Shown here in pieces: positions 1 through 6,330 of a DNA stretch of 8,966 bases. Numbering within the stretch: the first letter of the stretch is position 1; the number at the start of each line of letters is the position of its first letter. Source of the stretch: Burkholderiales bacterium (GTDB lineage Bacteria; Pseudomonadota; Gammaproteobacteria; Burkholderiales; CAIKXV01); assembly GCA_014379045.1 (NCBI GenBank), contig JACMMK010000134.1:1-8966 (forward strand), in the 5' to 3' direction. The notes under the pieces are model-generated. The model saw only the letters and a list, made by a program, of their open reading frames with translations. It was not told the DNA's origin and made no database searches. Position numbers and translations under genes: made by a program.

Positions 1-2
1 CG

Positions 3-932
3 GTCGCGGCCGCGGCGCCGGCCGCCGACTCCCGCTACCCGCAGCGTCCGGTGCGGCTGGTGATCCCGCAATCTCCCGGCGGCGGCTCCGACTCGATCGG
101 TCGCCTGATCGCGCAGAAGCTTGCCGAGAATTTCGAGCAGTCGTTCATCGTCGACAACCGCCCGGGCGCCGCCGGCATGCTCGGTGCGGAACTCGTACGA
201 CAGGCGACCCCGGACGGCTACACGCTGCTGTTGTCGGCGATCGACACGATCACCGCTCCGCTGGTCACGAAGAACGCGCCGTTCGATCCGATCAAGCATT
301 TCGCGCCGGTGACCCAACTCACACAGTCGCCCAATGTCTGGCTCGTGCACCCGTCGTTCCAGGCGAAATCGATGAAGGAACTGGTCGAGCTCGCGCGTGC
401 CAAACCGCGTCAGATCGACTACGCCTCGTCGGGCGTCGGCAGCATGCAGCACCTCGGCGGCGAGTTGCTGAACCAGTTGGCGCGCGTCGAACTCGCGCAT
501 GTGCCGTACAAGGGCGGGGGTCCTGCGCTGATCGACCTGCTGGGCGGCAGGGTTCCGGTGATGGTGTCCGGCACGCAGGGAGCACTGCCTTTTCTCAAGA
601 GCGGCAAGGCGCGGGCGCTGGCAGTGACCAGTGCAAGGCGCTCGCCGGCGCTGGCCGACGTACCCACCGTCGCCGAAGCGCTCGGGTTGCCCGCCTACGA
701 GGCGTTGAACTGGCAGGGCTTGTTTGCCCCCGCCGGCACGGCTCCCGCGGTGGTGTCGCGCATTGCCGATCAGGCGATCAAGATACTTGCGGCCGGGGAT
801 GTCCGCGCCCGACTGCAGGACCTCGGTTTCGATCCCGTCGGCAGTACGCCCGCGGTGTTCGCGCTGCAGGTGGTGTCGGAACAGAGGAAGTGGATGAAGC
901 TGATCCAGGCGGCGGGCATCAAGGCCGAGTGA
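3..932 (+). CDS. Bug-family (TctC-like) periplasmic solute-binding protein, 5' partial
   Basis: The reading frame is open from the left edge of the window and stops at TGA 930-932, so the true start is upstream. The first visible residues are alanine-rich (VAAAAPAADS) and look like the end of a signal peptide. They run into the family's mature N-terminus, YPQRPVRLVIPQSPGGGSD, matching the usual 'YPxRPIRLIVPxxPGGxxD' pattern. About 310 residues are visible, nearly the full mature length. Further family features are the DNRPGAAG segment and the VPYKGGGPALIDLLGG segment. Bug proteins are periplasmic binding proteins for carboxylates and related small molecules. Some work with TctAB permeases, but many are orphans, and no permease is visible here. 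A GTG at 51 should not be taken as the start because it lies inside the conserved N-terminal strand. It is followed after 39 bp by the DUF1989 gene and probably co-transcribed. The ligand cannot be read from sequence. Confidence 0.93.
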   Translation, partial: VAAAAPAADSRYPQRPVRLVIPQSPGGGSDSIGRLIAQKLAENFEQSFIVDNRPGAAGMLGAELVRQATPDGYTLLLSAIDTITAPLVTKNAPFDPIKHFAPVTQLTQSPNVWLVHPSFQAKSMKELVELARAKPRQIDYASSGVGSMQHLGGELLNQLARVELAHVPYKGGGPALIDLLGGRVPVMVSGTQGALPFLKSGKARALAVTSARRSPALADVPTVAEALGLPAYEALNWQGLFAPAGTAPAVVSRIADQAIKILAAGDVRARLQDLGFDPVGSTPAVFALQVVSEQRKWMKLIQAAGIKAE

Positions 933-960
933 CGCGCGCCGCGGCGCGCACCGATGAACC

Positions 961-968
961 GGGGAGAG
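961..968 (+). promoter_or_regulatory. Ribosome binding site deciding the DUF1989 start
   Basis: A GGGGAGAG purine run lies directly before two adjacent ATG codons at 969 and 972. Its GGAG core (963-966) is 5 nt from the ATG at 972 and only 2 nt from the one at 969. The earlier in-frame ATG at 954 has no Shine-Dalgarno sequence, and using it would put the purine run inside the gene. I therefore prefer 972. Confidence 0.6.
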
Positions 969-971
969 ATG

Positions 972-1616
972 ATGGCAGCGGAGCCACTAGGTACACCACA
1001 GGGATATCGGCAGGTGTCGTCGGTGCTGGTCGATCCTGGCGGGTCGTGGGGCGCGCGTCTCGCGGCGGGTGAGGTGGTGCGCTTCGTCGATCTCGAAGGC
1101 CAGCAGGCCGTCGATTTTCTTTGCTATTGCGCGTCCGACACGCGCGACCGCTACAACGCGGCCAACACGATGAAGATGGCCGAGAACCTCTATCTCGACA
1201 CCGGCACGGTTCTCTACGGCGAGTACGCGACGCCGCTGATGAAAGTCATCGGTTCGAGCTGCCGGCGCCACGACACGATCGGCGGGTGCTGCAGCGTGGA
1301 GATGAACGCGTTGCGCTATGGTCGGCGCACGCACAGCTGTCGTGCGAATTTCCTGCATGAATTGTCGAAGTTCCGGATGGGCGAGGCCGATATCGTCGCC
1401 AACGTGAACTGGTTCATGAGCGTGCCGATCGCATCCGATGGCCACATGGCGATCGCCGACGGTGCGTCGAAGCCGGGCGATCATGTCGACGTCGAGGCGC
1501 TGATCGACGTGATCGCGGTGATGTCCAACTGTCCGCAGAAGTACAACCCCGCGTGCGGCTACAACCCGACGCCGGTCACCGTCGAAGTGTTCGCCAAGGC
1601 GGAAACGAAGCGTTGA
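972..1616 (+). CDS. DUF1989 / urea carboxylase-associated family protein
   Basis: This 214-residue protein belongs to the DUF1989 family, often annotated 'urea carboxylase-associated'. The visible family hallmarks are a HDTIGGCC segment (about residues 100-107), a HSCRANF segment (C123), and the C-terminal SNCPQ (C187) followed by CGYNPTPV. The cysteines around 106/107, 123 and 187 match the three conserved Cys positions of the family and are probably metal ligands; this is my inference. Members characterised in guanidine catabolism form the heteromeric carboxyguanidine deiminase, encoded as two adjacent DUF1989 genes next to urea/guanidine carboxylase. Here there is one copy and no carboxylase in the window, so that exact role is not supported. 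The neighbours are a Bug binding protein upstream and a Rid protein 46 bp downstream, suggesting a small operon for a nitrogenous substrate. The start at 972 rests on the purine run at 961-968; 954 and 969 are alternatives. Confidence 0.88.
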   Translation: MAAEPLGTPQGYRQVSSVLVDPGGSWGARLAAGEVVRFVDLEGQQAVDFLCYCASDTRDRYNAANTMKMAENLYLDTGTVLYGEYATPLMKVIGSSCRRHDTIGGCCSVEMNALRYGRRTHSCRANFLHELSKFRMGEADIVANVNWFMSVPIASDGHMAIADGASKPGDHVDVEALIDVIAVMSNCPQKYNPACGYNPTPVTVEVFAKAETKR

Positions 1617-1662
1617 GTCGCCGCGCCCTTCGGCACTTCCAAAAAGAAGCGAGGAAGCAACG

Positions 1663-2058
1663 ATGCCGATCACCCGAGGCAACCCGCCCGGCCTCACGCA
1701 CATGCGGGCCACCGTCTACAACCACTACGTCAGGGTCGATCAGCCGAAGAGCATGATTTTCGTCTCCGGCCAACTCGCCCGCGATGAAACGGGCGCGATG
1801 GTCGGCGGCGCGAGCATGCTCGAGCAGGCGCGTCAGTGCCTGCGCAACATCGAGAGCAGCCTTCACGCGGCCGGCGCGACGATGGCCGATGTCGTGTGGA
1901 CGACGGTGTTCACCACCGACATGCGCGAGTTCCGCGAGATCGTCGCGGCGCGTGAGGAGTTCTTCAAGACCGCGTTGCCGACCAGCACGATGGTCGAAGT
2001 CGTGCACCTGACCGAACCGGCAGCAAAGGTCGAGATCCAGGCCATCGCGGCGATCTAG
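1663..2058 (+). CDS. RidA/YjgF-family protein lacking the catalytic arginine
   Basis: This 131-residue protein has the Rid (YjgF/YER057c/UK114) fold signature. It includes IFVSGQLARD near residue 32, the LRNIESSLHAAGATMADVV helix and the C-terminal VEIQAIAAI. RidA proteins are trimeric enamine/imine deaminases that clear reactive 2-aminoacrylate-type intermediates. The active-site arginine that anchors the substrate carboxylate lies in a P-x-R-S-x-V segment. The corresponding stretch here reads LPTSTMVEV (residues 105-113), with Ser108 at the Arg position. The Glu of the usual EIEAIA motif is Gln126. The protein therefore probably belongs to one of the Rid subgroups (Rid4-7 type) without arginine, whose chemistry is largely unknown. 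The start is well supported by GAGGA at 1651-1655, 7 nt before the ATG. It lies 46 bp after the DUF1989 gene, likely in the same operon. Confidence 0.92.
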   Translation: MPITRGNPPGLTHMRATVYNHYVRVDQPKSMIFVSGQLARDETGAMVGGASMLEQARQCLRNIESSLHAAGATMADVVWTTVFTTDMREFREIVAAREEFFKTALPTSTMVEVVHLTEPAAKVEIQAIAAI

Positions 2059-2160
2059 CGGGCCCTGCGGCAGGCGTTCCGACGTCGCGGTTCAAGAAAC
2101 CCCGTCGACGCGCCGATACACCGGTTGCGACCCTCGATAACCCGTGTACAAGGCCTCCGC

Positions 2161-4053
2161 GTGAACTCGTTCCGAACGCTTCTCAAGTTAGTCCGCGCAA
2201 ACCGCCGTGGCGTGGTCGCCGCCGGACTGACCGCGCTACTGGTGCTCGGCCTGGGCATGCTGAACGGGCGCGTGACCCAGGAGACCAACGCCCGCAAGAG
2301 CCCCGAGGCGCTGCAGTTCGAACAGACGCCCGACGACTGGCTGGCGCGGCAGGAAAGCGTGACCGAGTTTCGCCGGGCGCTCGACGAAGGCACGCTCACG
2401 GCGGTCGGCCTCGCGGCGTCCCAGCCCGGCCTGGTCCTCTACACGCTGAATGATGGCAAGAAGGCCAGCACCACGGTGCCTGGCTGCACCGCCCTCGGGT
2501 GTGCCGGCACTGTCCTGGACCGCGTCGCCGACCGCAGCGCCGACACCGGCTTCGCGCTGGTGCGCATCGAGATCGATCCGCGCACGGCGAGCCGGCGTCT
2601 GCTCGACGGCGTCGGCGCCGTGCTCTCACCGCTGTTGCTGCTGGCGACGATCGTCATCGCACTGTTCATGGTCGCCAGGTTGCAGACCGGCGTGGGCGGT
2701 GCGGCGTCCCGGTTGTCGACCCGTCCGGAAACCCGATTCGCCGACGCGATCGGCAACGACGAAGCCAAGGCCGCGCTCAATCGCGTGAAGGCCTTCATGC
2801 ACGACCCGGCGCAATACGCGAAGCTCGGCGCCACGGCGCCGCGCGGCGTCCTGCTCGTCGGCCCGCCGGGCACCGGCAAAACCCTGATGGCCAAGGCACT
2901 CGCGGGCGAAAGCCGGGCGAACTTCATCGCCGTCGACGGATCGTATTTCACCGCCACGTTCTACGGCGCCGGCGTGAGCAAGGTCAAGGCGCTGTTCAAG
3001 CTCGCGCGCAAACACGCGCCCTGCGTGCTGTTCATCGACGAGGTGGACGGCATCGGCAAGCGTTCACGCGGGGGCGAGGTCGGCGGCGGCGAGTCCGAAC
3101 TCAACCGCATCATCAACTGCGTGCTGGTCGAGATGGACGGGTTCGAGGCGCTCGACAACGTGACCGTCGTGGCGGCGACGAACCACGAGGACAACATCGA
3201 CGAAGCGATGCGCCGGCCCGGGCGCTTCGACATGCTGGTGCGGCTCGCGTTGCCGACGTTGCCCGAGCGCCAGCGGCTGTTCGATCTGTACATCGGCAAG
3301 GTGATCCACGACGGCTCGGCCAACACGGCGGCCCTGGCGCGCATGACCTCGGGCATGTCGCCCGCCGACATCGCCAATACCGTGAACAAGGCGGCGTCGA
3401 CTGCGGCTGAAGCCGGCGCCGTGTCCGTGTCTTCCGAGCATCTGCTGCGCGCGATCGAAACGCACCAGCTCGGCGGCGAGGTATCGTCGATCAAGGGGCT
3501 GCTGACCGAAGAGACGCGCGAGCGCCTCGCGTATCACGAAGCCGGGCACGCGCTGGTCGGTCACTGGCTGCATGCCGGGGTGGTCGAACGCGTGACGATC
3601 GAGCCGCGCGGGCGCGCGCTCGGCGTCACTTTCATGACGCGCGACACCGAAGACCCCTTGTACAAGCAGAGTGAACTCACGAGCCGGCTCGCGATGATGC
3701 TGGGCGGGCGCGAGGCCGAGTTGCTGGTGCAGGGCAGCGTATCGACCGGGGCGTCCGATGACCTGAAGCGTGCGTCGGAACTCGCGATCGACATGGTCGG
3801 CTCGCTGGGGTTTTCGAAGGTGTTCGGATTGCTCAGCGTGTCGGGCGTACCGAAGGAACTGCTGGGTCCGGACATCCAGGCGGCAGTGCTGCACGAAGCG
3901 CGCGTACTGCTCGAGCAGGCGCAGGTCAAATGCCAGCGCCTACTCGAGTCGAACCGCGAACAGCTCGACGCACTCGCGCAGAGTCTCCTAGCACACGAAG
4001 TGCTTTCCGGCGAGGCACTCAAGGCATTGCTGGGCGCGAGGGTTGCTGTATAA
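2161..4053 (+). CDS. FtsH-family membrane AAA+ zinc metalloprotease (accessory paralogue)
   Basis: This is a 630-residue inner-membrane ATP-dependent protease of the FtsH/Yme1 type, which unfolds and degrades membrane and cytoplasmic proteins. In order: TM1 about residues 17-34, a periplasmic domain about 35-150, TM2 about 151-173, Walker A GPPGTGKT (234-241), pore loop FYG (267-269), Walker B FIDE (D293/E294), second region of homology with N341 and arginine fingers in RPGR (R352, R355), zinc site HEAGH (459-463), and the third ligand Asp534 in STGASDDL. All catalytic elements are present, so it should be active. It differs from housekeeping FtsH by a periplasmic part of roughly 115 rather than about 70 residues, with Cys109/Cys114, and by a shorter tail after HEAGH. 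No folP, glmM or rlmE neighbour is seen. The start is uncertain: I prefer GTG 2161 with AAGG at 2150-2153; TTG 2125, without a ribosome site, would add 12 residues. About 100 bp separate it from the Rid gene. Confidence 0.93.
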   Translation: MNSFRTLLKLVRANRRGVVAAGLTALLVLGLGMLNGRVTQETNARKSPEALQFEQTPDDWLARQESVTEFRRALDEGTLTAVGLAASQPGLVLYTLNDGKKASTTVPGCTALGCAGTVLDRVADRSADTGFALVRIEIDPRTASRRLLDGVGAVLSPLLLLATIVIALFMVARLQTGVGGAASRLSTRPETRFADAIGNDEAKAALNRVKAFMHDPAQYAKLGATAPRGVLLVGPPGTGKTLMAKALAGESRANFIAVDGSYFTATFYGAGVSKVKALFKLARKHAPCVLFIDEVDGIGKRSRGGEVGGGESELNRIINCVLVEMDGFEALDNVTVVAATNHEDNIDEAMRRPGRFDMLVRLALPTLPERQRLFDLYIGKVIHDGSANTAALARMTSGMSPADIANTVNKAASTAAEAGAVSVSSEHLLRAIETHQLGGEVSSIKGLLTEETRERLAYHEAGHALVGHWLHAGVVERVTIEPRGRALGVTFMTRDTEDPLYKQSELTSRLAMMLGGREAELLVQGSVSTGASDDLKRASELAIDMVGSLGFSKVFGLLSVSGVPKELLGPDIQAAVLHEARVLLEQAQVKCQRLLESNREQLDALAQSLLAHEVLSGEALKALLGARVAV

Positions 4054-4114
4054 AAGGTGATGCAGGAACGGTTGATGCGGTAGCAACTAGCCATCTTGTG
4101 TCGCATGCGGTTCG

Positions 4115-4141
4115 GGGAGAAAAAACCTTACTTTTTCCCTC
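4115..4141 (+). other. AT-rich imperfect inverted repeat after the FtsH-like gene
   Basis: A GGGAG + A-run arm (4115-4124) can pair with a T-run + CCCTC arm (4132-4141) around a 7-nt loop, with one mismatch and one G-U pair. It lies in the 125-bp gap between the protease gene and the small ORF. There is no separate T-tract after the stem on the + strand, so it is not a canonical terminator. On the minus strand the T-run lies within the second arm. It could attenuate read-through in either direction, but the stem is weak. I see no convincing sigma-70 promoter in 4054-4178. Confidence 0.25.
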
Positions 4142-4178
4142 GGTTCGCCCTTCGCAGTAACCAAACCAAGGAAAAATC

Positions 4179-4253
4179 ATGGACAGGATCGTCTGGCTGG
4201 TCGGCGCCGTAGTGATCGTCATTGCCATCTTGTCGTTCGTCGGATTGCGCTGA
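4179..4253 (+). CDS. 24-aa single-pass membrane microprotein
   Basis: A short reading frame runs from ATG 4179 to TGA 4251-4253 and encodes 24 residues: MDRIVWLVGA, then VVIVIAILSF, then VGLR. An AAGGA ribosome site at 4168-4172 ends 6 nt before the ATG, which is near ideal. Apart from a charged MDR start and an Arg at the end, the peptide is entirely hydrophobic and long enough for one transmembrane helix. The pattern (short charged N-terminus, Val/Ile-rich helix, terminal F-x-G-L-R) resembles small inner-membrane peptides seen in proteobacteria, but I cannot assign a family by name. It lies 125 bp after the FtsH-like protease on the same strand, and its stop is 9 bp from the convergent stop of ptxD. 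It could be co-transcribed with the protease or separately expressed. The good ribosome site and clean topology make chance less likely, but expression is unproven. Confidence 0.66.
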   Translation: MDRIVWLVGAVVIVIAILSFVGLR

Positions 4254-4262
4254 GCGGGCGTA

Positions 4263-5288
4263 TCACGGTCCGCCTGCAAGGGCGGGGAGGTTGATTGCAT
4301 TGGGGGGCGCGCGTCCCCGTAGCACCGCTACCACATCGGTTGCGGCCTCCAGCGCGATGTCCCTGCGCACCCGGTCTACCGCTGACCCTAGATGCGGCGT
4401 GAAGAACGTGCGGTCGGTCGCTGCCGACAACCGGGCATTGACTGCGTCGGGGCGCTTCGCCAACGCCCAATCTTCCATCTCGAACACGTCTGCGGCATAG
4501 CCACCCAGGCGTTTCGATTCGAGTGCATCCGCGACGGCTTCCTCATCGACGACCGATCCGCGGGCGGTGTTGACGAGGAACGCCCCCGGCTGCATCCGCG
4601 CAAGAAAGCCGGCATCGACGAGCCGGTACGACGTCTCGTTCAGCGGCACACAGACGCAGACGAAGTCGCTGCGTGAGGCAAGCTCGTCGAGCGCGGTGCG
4701 GGTCATACGCAACGCGCTTTCCTGCGCCGGATCGAGCGCAGTTCGGTCCCAGTAGACAACCCGCGCGTCGAAACCGGTCAGGCGGCGCGCGACCGCCTTG
4801 CCCACCGCGCCCGCACCGATCAAGCCGACCGTGCTGCCGTCCAGTCCGGTGCCGTAGAGCGTCGGACGCCAGCCGTTGAACCGGCCCTCGCGGATGAGGC
4901 GGTCGCCCGCCGGCATGTGGCGACCGAGCGCGATCAGATGCCCGAGCGTCAGTTCGGCGGTGGGTGCGGTGAGCAGGTCGCCGACGATCGTGATCCATAC
5001 GCCGTGGCGGGTACACGCGTCGACGTCGTAGTTGTCGAAGCCCTTGAGTGCGCAGGCGACGATTTTCAGGCGTGGACAAGCGGCGAGCAACGTCTCGTCC
5101 ACCGTTTCGGTCATGAAACCGATCAACGCGTCGGCGTTGCGGGTGAGCGCGCGAAGTTCGGCAGGTGACCACGGTTCGCGCGTGTCGTTGACGATCACCC
5201 GGGCATGCGGCGCCAGAAACTCGAGCACTTCCGGATGGACCCAGTGGGCAATGACGACCGCAGGGCGGCTGTCGGTCGAGGTGGACAT
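4263..5288 (-). CDS. ptxD: Phosphonate (phosphite) dehydrogenase PtxD
   Basis: This 341-residue NAD-dependent D-2-hydroxyacid dehydrogenase-fold protein matches PtxD, which oxidises phosphite to phosphate while reducing NAD. PtxD-specific stretches are ACALKGFDNYDVDACT, DLLTAPTAELT, WRPTLYGTGLD and GGYAADVFEMEDWA, found in PtxD rather than in generic glycerate or lactate dehydrogenases. Residues matching known Pseudomonas stutzeri PtxD active-site positions are M59, K82, W140, Y145, R243 (in ARGSVVDE), E272, H299 (in TPHLGSAV) and S302. The Rossmann motif is GAGAVG at 158-163. At the end of the second beta strand the residues are Asp181-Arg182, where P. stutzeri has Glu175-Ala176, which bears on cofactor choice. 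The start is ATG 5288; GTG 5297 adds three residues and neither has a clear ribosome site. It is divergent from the phnCDE operon, and its product uses what that transporter would import. Confidence 0.94.
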   Translation of the reverse strand: MSTSTDSRPAVVIAHWVHPEVLEFLAPHARVIVNDTREPWSPAELRALTRNADALIGFMTETVDETLLAACPRLKIVACALKGFDNYDVDACTRHGVWITIVGDLLTAPTAELTLGHLIALGRHMPAGDRLIREGRFNGWRPTLYGTGLDGSTVGLIGAGAVGKAVARRLTGFDARVVYWDRTALDPAQESALRMTRTALDELASRSDFVCVCVPLNETSYRLVDAGFLARMQPGAFLVNTARGSVVDEEAVADALESKRLGGYAADVFEMEDWALAKRPDAVNARLSAATDRTFFTPHLGSAVDRVRRDIALEAATDVVAVLRGRAPPNAINLPALAGGP

Positions 5289-5347
5289 GGAGGGCACTTT
5301 CTATTCGCGGCGGCAGAGTAGAACTTTTTTTTGGAACAGTGCGGCGG

Positions 5348-5365
5348 CTGTCACGAACCGATCAC
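5348..5365 (+). promoter_or_regulatory. Candidate Pho box (PhoB site) upstream of phnC
   Basis: CTGTCAC-GAAC-CGATCAC has the 7-4-7 layout of a PhoB site (consensus CTGTCAT, 4 nt, CTGTCAT). The first half matches 6/7 and the second 4/7, or 7/7 and 5/7 if the final base is allowed to be C. A further partial repeat TTGTTAC follows at 5372-5378, and a -10-like TATTGT at 5382-5387, about 40 bp before the phnC ATG. It sits in the 139-bp region between divergent ptxD and phnC. P. stutzeri ptx genes are known to be phosphate-starvation controlled, so the site is expected here. For ptxD on the other strand I see no clear box, only half-sites CTGTAAC (5380-5374) and CTGTTCC (5339-5333) next to an 8-nt T tract (5325-5332). 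Confidence 0.55.
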
Positions 5366-5427
5366 ACCGGCTTGTTACAGGTATTGTCGCTTCTTTGTGG
5401 TCCGCAACGCCCCACGTGATCAACCCG

Positions 5428-6315
5428 ATGCCTGCCGACGCCTTGCCCTTGAACGACGCGCCCCCCGCCCGGGCGATTGCCCTCGACGGTCTGTCGGTCG
5501 TGTACCCGAACGGCACCGTCGGACTCCATCCGACCCGGCTCGCGTTCGCGCCCGGGGAGTTCGTCGTGCTGCTCGGCCCCTCGGGTGCGGGGAAGTCGAC
5601 GCTGCTGCGGTCGCTGAACGGGCTGGTGAGCGCCACCACCGGGACGATCGACGTCGAGGGCATCGGCTCGATCACTGCCCGCGGCGCGCTGCGCCGACAC
5701 CGCCAGCGCTGCGCGATGGTGTTCCAGCAGCACCAGCTGATCGGGCGCCTCACCACGCTCAGGAACGTGCTGACCGGCCGGCTCGCGTATCGCACGACGC
5801 TGCGTTCGATGTGGCCGATGCCGCTCGAAGACAAGCGGATCGCGCTCGATTGTCTCGAGCGGGTAGGCATGCTCGATTGCGCGCTGCGGCGCGTCGACGA
5901 ACTCTCGGGCGGGCAGCAGCAGCGCGTTGGCATCGCGCGCGCGATCGCGCAGGAGCCGCGTATCCTGCTCGCCGACGAGCCGGTGGCGAGCCTCGACCCT
6001 GCGACTTCGGTGAAGGTGCTGGGCCTGATCCACGCCATCTGCAAGGCCGACGGCATCACCGCCGTGGTCAGCCTGCATCAGGTGCACCTGGCCCGGCAGT
6101 TCGCCGATCGGATCGTCGGCATCGGCGCGGGACGCGTGGTGTTCGACGGGCCACCGACGCAGATCGACGAAGCCATGCTCGCGGCGATCTACGGAAGTCT
6201 GGAACGCGCCGAGCGTGACGACTGGTCGGTCGTGCCCACCCCTGTTGCCGACCCGGATGCGGGTCGTGTTCGGGACGTAAACGCAATCAAGTCAGATGTC
6301 GTCATTTCCGCCTAG
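5428..6315 (+). CDS. phnC: Phosphite/phosphonate ABC transporter ATP-binding protein (PhnC/PtxA)
   Basis: This 295-residue ABC ATPase energises import of phosphite or phosphonate through the membrane partner encoded two genes downstream. Visible motifs are Walker A GPSGAGKST (50-58), Q-loop at Gln100 in MVFQQHQL, signature LSGGQQQR (159-166), Walker B ILLADEP (179-185), D-loop ASLDP (187-191) and H-loop His217. The segment LTGRLAYRTTLRSMWPM after the Q-loop is typical of PhnC. The length is slightly above the usual 250-280 residues because of a short tail. The start is not certain: ATG 5428 is the first Met before the conserved beta strand, while GTG 5416 is an alternative; neither has a strong ribosome site. 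The frame stays open far upstream, but that part overlaps ptxD on the other strand and is not coding. It is the first gene of a phnC-phnD-phnE operon preceded by a candidate Pho box; phnD follows after 15 bp. Confidence 0.94.
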   Translation: MPADALPLNDAPPARAIALDGLSVVYPNGTVGLHPTRLAFAPGEFVVLLGPSGAGKSTLLRSLNGLVSATTGTIDVEGIGSITARGALRRHRQRCAMVFQQHQLIGRLTTLRNVLTGRLAYRTTLRSMWPMPLEDKRIALDCLERVGMLDCALRRVDELSGGQQQRVGIARAIAQEPRILLADEPVASLDPATSVKVLGLIHAICKADGITAVVSLHQVHLARQFADRIVGIGAGRVVFDGPPTQIDEAMLAAIYGSLERAERDDWSVVPTPVADPDAGRVRDVNAIKSDVVISA

Positions 6316-6330
6316 ACCGAGGAGTCATCG

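Noticed and set aside
933..971. Possible guanidine riboswitch ahead of the DUF1989 gene
   Set aside because: The gap is only 39 bp, too short for the known guanidine riboswitch folds, and no matching conserved sequence is visible.
2059..2160. Imperfect stem between the Rid gene and the FtsH-like gene, considered as a terminator
   Set aside because: Only short interrupted stems (for example CCTG/CAGG at 2064-2074 and GGTT/AACC near 2089-2101) with no T-run; not convincing as a terminator or promoter.
3064..3894. 276-codon open frame on the minus strand
   Set aside because: It is antisense to the FtsH-like gene, which has all catalytic motifs; the minus-strand product shows no domain features.
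4263..5288. Generic D-glycerate/glyoxylate reductase annotation for the minus-strand dehydrogenase
   Set aside because: PtxD-specific segments (ALKGFDNYDVDACT, FEMEDWA), matching active-site positions and the adjacent transporter favour PtxD.
5032..5427. In-frame upstream extension of phnC (open frame with an ATG at 5032)
   Set aside because: It runs antisense through ptxD and the promoter region and has no ABC-like sequence. PhnC homology begins after the ATG at 5428.
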